Assembly: GCA_002509325.1 (NCBI GenBank)
Contig: DADO01000170.1
Location: 1-6,760 of the forward strand
Origin: Methanosarcina sp. UBA402
Lineage (GTDB): Archaea; Halobacteriota; Methanosarcinia; Methanosarcinales; Methanosarcinaceae
Direction of reading: 5' to 3'
Length of the DNA stretch: 6,760 nt
Shown here: one piece after another, positions 3,260 to 6,760 of the stretch
Numbering within the stretch: the stretch's first letter is position 1
How the letters are laid out: each line of letters opens with the position of its first letter
Position numbers and translations under genes: made by a program
Notes under the pieces: generated by a model
What the model was told of the DNA's origin: nothing
The model's input: only the letters and a program-made list of their open reading frames with translations
Databases searched by the model: none

Positions 3260-5647
3260 ATGTATTCACAAAAAGCTGATGATAACAGAGAGAAACTGAT
3301 AGTGCCCCTTTTTGAGATAGTGGTTTACCCTAAAAGCCAGACAAAGCTCATGGCTGACAAAGTTACCGGCGAAGTCCTATTAAACGAAATGAAAAACTCT
3401 GAATTCGTGAACGCGGTCGGGCTGACAGTAATAAGCGGCACAAAAACTTCAGACTTATCCGAAGATACTCTCTATAAAACCGGAAATTTGCTTAAAATCA
3501 CATTTGTACAGCCTGCTGATAATGGGTATCTCATTGTCGCAAAGGCTATCGAAAGAGTAGAGGTGGTCTCTCTATACAGGAAGAATGGGCTGTTCTATAC
3601 AACATACAGGCATGTCCATGATCTGCCGGACTTCGACGAGGATGCTGAAGCTGAGCTGATGGCAAATATAAAAAAGACAATTCACGAGATAAGCAGCAGG
3701 TATCAGGGTTCTGAGCAGTTCACCCACCCAATCAACAAGATGGATTCCATTGACCAGATAATGGGACTTGTCATGCCATACATGCCTGTAAAACTAGCCG
3801 AAAAGCAGAAGCTTCTGGAACTCGCTTCGGTTCGCGAACGGTATTTGCAGTTTCTTCACATTCTGACTAAGCATAAAGAGAACATCAATCTCCAGATAGA
3901 AATGGCAAAGAAAGTTACTGATAAGATAAGCAAGTCGCATAGAGAGGCGATGCTGCGCGAACAACTCAAGGTAATTCAGGAAGAGCTTGATGAAGGGGAC
4001 GATTCCGCTTCAGGCGATGCCGCATACAGGGAGATGATTGAAAACTCGAAGATGCCTGATGAAGTAAAAAAGAAGGCTTTTGCAGAGTTAAAGAAACTTG
4101 AAGCTGGAGGTAGTCATAATCCTGAAGCCCATGTTATAAGGAATTATCTTGACCTTCTGCTCGACCTTCCCTGGGTGACAGAAGAGAAAAAGAGTATCGA
4201 TATTGCCGAAGCCCGGCGTGTGCTTGAGAGCAACCACAATGGACTTGAGAAAGTCAAGGAGAGAATTGTCCAGCATCTGGCAGTAATGAAACTAAAAAAG
4301 GAGAAACAGGGCTCAATTCTACTCCTGACAGGCCCTCCCGGAACTGGAAAAACGAGCCTTGGAAAAAGTATTGCTGATGCTTTGGGCAGAAAATATATCC
4401 GAGCCAGCCTTGGAGGCGTCAAAGACGAAGCCGAAATTCGAGGACACAGGCGGACATATGTAGGAGCCCTGCCTGGAAGGATTATTCAGGGCATGAGAAA
4501 AGCAGGTACAAAAAATCCGGTATTTATCCTTGATGAGGTTGATAAGCTTTCAGCTTCCTACGCAGGAGACCCGGCAAGTGCCCTTCTCGAAGTCCTTGAT
4601 CCTGAACAGAACAGTACCTTTTCAGACCACTATCTGGAAGTCCCATACGACCTGTCTGAGGTCTTATTTATAGCTACTGCCAACTCTGTAGCAAGTATCC
4701 CCTGGCCGCTTCTTGACAGAATGGAGACAATTGAGATCTCAGGCTATACAAAGAATGAAAAGTTTGCAATTGCAAGAGACCACCTGATTCCCAATGTCCT
4801 GGAAGAACACGGCCTTGATGCGGAGAAACTCAAAATTGAAGATGAGGCTCTGAAAGTAATCATTGATAGATATACCCGTGAAGCCGGAGTCCGGGGACTT
4901 AAAAAACAGCTTGCCAGAACTGCAAGGTTCGTATCTGAGAAGATCGTGTCAGGCAAAGCCGGCCTTCCTTACGTGGTCAGGGCGGATATGCTCAAAGAAG
5001 TCCTCGGAAAAGAACTGATCCGGCAGGAAGAAGCCAGAAAAGAGAATGTGCCCGGTGTAGTTACAGGGCTTGCCTGGACGCCTGTAGGAGGAGATATTCT
5101 CTTCATAGAAGGTACGTTTATGCCAGGAACTGGAAAGCTTACGCTTACAGGCCAGCTTGGGGATGTGATGAAGGAGTCTGCAAAGATCTCTTTGAGCCTT
5201 GTCAGGTCACGGCTTGCAAACACTGCAAACAGCTTTGACTTCACTTCAAGCGACATCCACATCCATGTGCCGTCAGGTGCAACCCCAAAGGATGGCCCAT
5301 CGGCAGGTGTGACCCTTTTTACTGCTCTGACATCCCTGATTACGGGCAAAGTGGTTGACCCGAAAACTGCCATGACAGGCGAGATCACCCTAAGTGGAGC
5401 CATATTGCCTGTGGGGGGCATAAAAGAGAAAATCCTTGCAGCCCACAGGGCAGGTATAAAAAAGGTAATCCTGCCAAAAGAAAACGAAAGAGACCTTGAG
5501 GATGTGCCTGAAGATGTCAGGAACGAGCTTAAATTCGTACCTGTAGAGACTATTGAAGAGGTCCTGAAAGAGGCGCTAGATCTTGAACTCCCAGGACAGG
5601 TGTTCTCGTTTGCAGGAAATGAGTTTGCAGCTACGAAGAATGTTTGA
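3260..5647 (+). CDS. lon: ATP-dependent Lon protease, bacterial (LonA) type
   Basis: Lon is a hexameric cytosolic protease that uses ATP to unfold and degrade damaged or regulatory proteins. At 795 residues it is close to E. coli Lon (784). Domains in order: N-terminal substrate-binding domain (about 10-200, beginning with the divergent PLFEIVVYP), a charged helical linker (about 200-260), the AAA+ module and the protease. The AAA+ module has Walker A GPPGTGKT at 358-365, Walker B FILDEVD at 422-428, sensor 1 N475, arginine finger R487 and sensor 2 R545. The protease starts near GLAWTPVGGD at 603 and has the DGPSAG Ser681 and KEK Lys724 dyad, 43 residues apart as in the family. No membrane segment interrupts the ATPase, unlike archaeal LonB, so this is the soluble bacterial type, plausibly acquired from bacteria. 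An in-frame TTG at 3245 is possible, but the ATG at 3260 fits better. Confidence 0.97.
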   Translation: MYSQKADDNREKLIVPLFEIVVYPKSQTKLMADKVTGEVLLNEMKNSEFVNAVGLTVISGTKTSDLSEDTLYKTGNLLKITFVQPADNGYLIVAKAIERVEVVSLYRKNGLFYTTYRHVHDLPDFDEDAEAELMANIKKTIHEISSRYQGSEQFTHPINKMDSIDQIMGLVMPYMPVKLAEKQKLLELASVRERYLQFLHILTKHKENINLQIEMAKKVTDKISKSHREAMLREQLKVIQEELDEGDDSASGDAAYREMIENSKMPDEVKKKAFAELKKLEAGGSHNPEAHVIRNYLDLLLDLPWVTEEKKSIDIAEARRVLESNHNGLEKVKERIVQHLAVMKLKKEKQGSILLLTGPPGTGKTSLGKSIADALGRKYIRASLGGVKDEAEIRGHRRTYVGALPGRIIQGMRKAGTKNPVFILDEVDKLSASYAGDPASALLEVLDPEQNSTFSDHYLEVPYDLSEVLFIATANSVASIPWPLLDRMETIEISGYTKNEKFAIARDHLIPNVLEEHGLDAEKLKIEDEALKVIIDRYTREAGVRGLKKQLARTARFVSEKIVSGKAGLPYVVRADMLKEVLGKELIRQEEARKENVPGVVTGLAWTPVGGDILFIEGTFMPGTGKLTLTGQLGDVMKESAKISLSLVRSRLANTANSFDFTSSDIHIHVPSGATPKDGPSAGVTLFTALTSLITGKVVDPKTAMTGEITLSGAILPVGGIKEKILAAHRAGIKKVILPKENERDLEDVPEDVRNELKFVPVETIEEVLKEALDLELPGQVFSFAGNEFAATKNV

Positions 5648-5671
5648 ACCTGAAGAGTGAAGAATAGAACC

Positions 5672-5697
5672 TGTTACGGTTTGACGTAGCCGTAACA
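5672..5697 (+). terminator. Hairpin downstream of lon
   Basis: TGTTACGG (5672-5679) and CCGTAACA (5690-5697) form a perfect 8-bp stem with a 10-base loop, 24 bp after the lon stop. A pyrimidine-rich tract with short T runs follows (5700-5725). This fits a transcription terminator or a 3'-end stabilising hairpin, but there is no long uninterrupted T tract. Confidence 0.5.
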
Positions 5698-5840
5698 TAT
5701 CTTACCCTTTCCCCCTGTCCCTTAACTGCAACCTGAGTTCAAAAACCCCAGACTAAAGGCCTATTTTCAGCACAATTTCAAGCGAATTTCAGGCACTTTC
5801 TATTTTCTAAAGATAAAGCAAAGAAATTACTTACGCTTCA

Positions 5841-5867
5841 GGCAGTTTCACCACGGCAGTATCACCA
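5841..5867. repeat. 13-bp near-perfect duplication spanning a stop codon
   Basis: GGCAGTTTCACCA (5841-5853) and GGCAGTATCACCA (5855-5867) differ at one base and sit 14 bp apart. The second contains the last Trp codon and TGA of the minus-strand gene; the first is a copy just beyond its end. The rest of the 214-bp spacer after lon shows only the hairpin and a weaker 10-bp repeat (AATTTCAAGC at 5774-5783, AATTTCAGGC at 5785-5794). Confidence 0.6.
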
Positions 5868-6760
5868 TATCAGTGAGGAGCTGTGAAAAAATTCAAAGCT
5901 GTCAACCCCATCAGGAGGCAGCCCAAGTTCTTCAAATATCTCCCTGAAAATTGCCCGATATTTCTCTTCAGGTATATTCCTCCAACTGCTTCCTGGAGGC
6001 ATTATGATTTCGAGCCTGACTTTTCCTGAAGCATCGAGTGAAACTATGTACCTGTTCCCCTTATCATAAGTCAATACCCTTACCCCTGGAACAAAATACC
6101 TTACTGAGCCCAGCCGGTTTCCGTCCTTAAAAAAGACTTCTTTCGTGTCTGAACCTTTCGTGGGATACATATAAAAATCCGCACTGGGTATGTAACTGGA
6201 ATTATCACTGTTTTCCATAAGATAGGCATGCACAGCCGGGAAATCCGGAGATTCGTTAACCTGTATTTCAGCGTTCCAGGTCTGATTTTGTGCGGTTTTT
6301 TTCAGATGCTCAAGATACTCTTCCGAAGCTTTTTCATCCAGGCCAAAGAGGAGCCCAAATTTTTCAAGCATCCATGCATCATCTGGAAATTCCGATATCT
6401 GTAAGGGAGACTTGGGGTCGGAGTGGCTGAAGTTCGAGATTGCCACACAGATTCCGGTCCCGTCTCCCATTCCGTCCTCACATATAAAGACCATAAGCTC
6501 AGAGTTCCTGTTATAATTAAGCCTTATATCATCCTGCACAAGAGCAGCATTTCCGAAATCTTCCCGGACCTCCGGAACATCCCCAAGGCCAAAGCCCGAA
6601 AAATTTCCGGGCCAGGGCCAGGAACCTTTCACCTCATAACCAGCTTTCTCCGCTTTCGTAAGTACGGAACTGTAATCAAGAGAACCGATATCAACTCCCT
6701 CGGAATAGTACCAGGAACTGTCAATAAAACTCCATAATAACCTGACTTTGACAGTAAGAT
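5862..6760 (-). CDS. Hypothetical protein, 5' end beyond window
   Basis: I do not recognise this family. The frame stays open from the TGA at 5862-5864 to the right edge, giving at least 298 residues. A GTG at 6632-6630 could start a 256-residue protein, but it has no well-placed Shine-Dalgarno. The upstream frame also reads like coding sequence (an aromatic segment, then EGVDIGSLDYSSVLTKAEKA), so I treat the gene as truncated by the window. No ATG, GTG or TTG lies in frame between 6633 and 6760. The protein is mixed alpha/beta in appearance, rich in acidic and aromatic residues, with two cysteines in the glycine-rich stretch FICEDGMGDGTGIC, and with no internal membrane segment. The C-terminal third alternates short strand-like stretches with a helical EEKYRAIFREIFEELG. 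It converges on lon, so it is a separate transcript. A signal peptide or membrane anchor could lie outside the window. Confidence 0.72.
   Translation of the reverse strand, partial: LTVKVRLLWSFIDSSWYYSEGVDIGSLDYSSVLTKAEKAGYEVKGSWPWPGNFSGFGLGDVPEVREDFGNAALVQDDIRLNYNRNSELMVFICEDGMGDGTGICVAISNFSHSDPKSPLQISEFPDDAWMLEKFGLLFGLDEKASEEYLEHLKKTAQNQTWNAEIQVNESPDFPAVHAYLMENSDNSSYIPSADFYMYPTKGSDTKEVFFKDGNRLGSVRYFVPGVRVLTYDKGNRYIVSLDASGKVRLEIIMPPGSSWRNIPEEKYRAIFREIFEELGLPPDGVDSFEFFHSSSLIW

Noticed and set aside
4969..5421. 150-residue minus-strand frame inside lon
   Set aside because: It is antisense to the conserved protease domain, shows no recognisable motif, and is explained by the codon pattern of lon.
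6423..6737. 104-residue plus-strand frame at the right edge
   Set aside because: It lies opposite the minus-strand hypothetical gene, whose composition looks coding; this frame has no ribosome-binding site or recognisable domain.

Overview
The window reads as chromosomal DNA of a methanogenic archaeon, most likely Methanosarcina or a close relative. The evidence is an archaeal-type D-aminoacyl-tRNA deacylase, a tandem pair of DUF3147-type membrane proteins, AT-rich TATA-box promoters rather than bacterial -35/-10 pairs, and long, repeat-rich AT-rich spacers. The assignment rests on recognising protein families, not on a search, and the species is not resolved.

Layout from left to right. Positions 1-220 are a non-coding leader ending in a TATA-like promoter. 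dtdA (221-1147, +) recycles D-aminoacyl-tRNAs. Two paralogous four-helix membrane proteins of 120 residues each follow (1262-1624 and 1740-2102, +). A convergent spacer with a 27-bp-period array separates them from a very small cysteine-rich gene on the minus strand (2264-2425), which resembles desulforedoxin or the N-terminal domain of desulfoferrodoxin. Divergent from it is a MarR-family regulator (2694-3113, +). The spacer between these two holds four perfect-period 23-bp tandem repeats, a TATA box and a dyad. A bacterial-type soluble Lon protease (3260-5647, +) follows, with 11-12-bp repeats immediately upstream. A hairpin lies after lon. A minus-strand gene of unknown function (5862 to beyond 6760) closes the window and is cut by its right edge.

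Possible joint function. The divergent pair of a 9-cysteine desulforedoxin-like protein and a MarR regulator with four cysteines, followed by a stress protease, suggests a small redox or protein-quality module. This is inferred from gene order only. dtdA and lon are both quality-control enzymes, but nothing in the sequence links their expression.

The most distinctive feature is not a gene. Most spacers carry short direct duplications with unit lengths of roughly 11 to 34 bp. In three places the duplicated segment includes the stop codon of the adjacent gene, so a copy of the gene's 3' end lies just downstream. The repeats upstream of marR and lon overlap or adjoin the likely promoter regions and are the best candidates for regulatory function. 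I saw no tRNA or rRNA gene, CRISPR array, transposase or replication origin.
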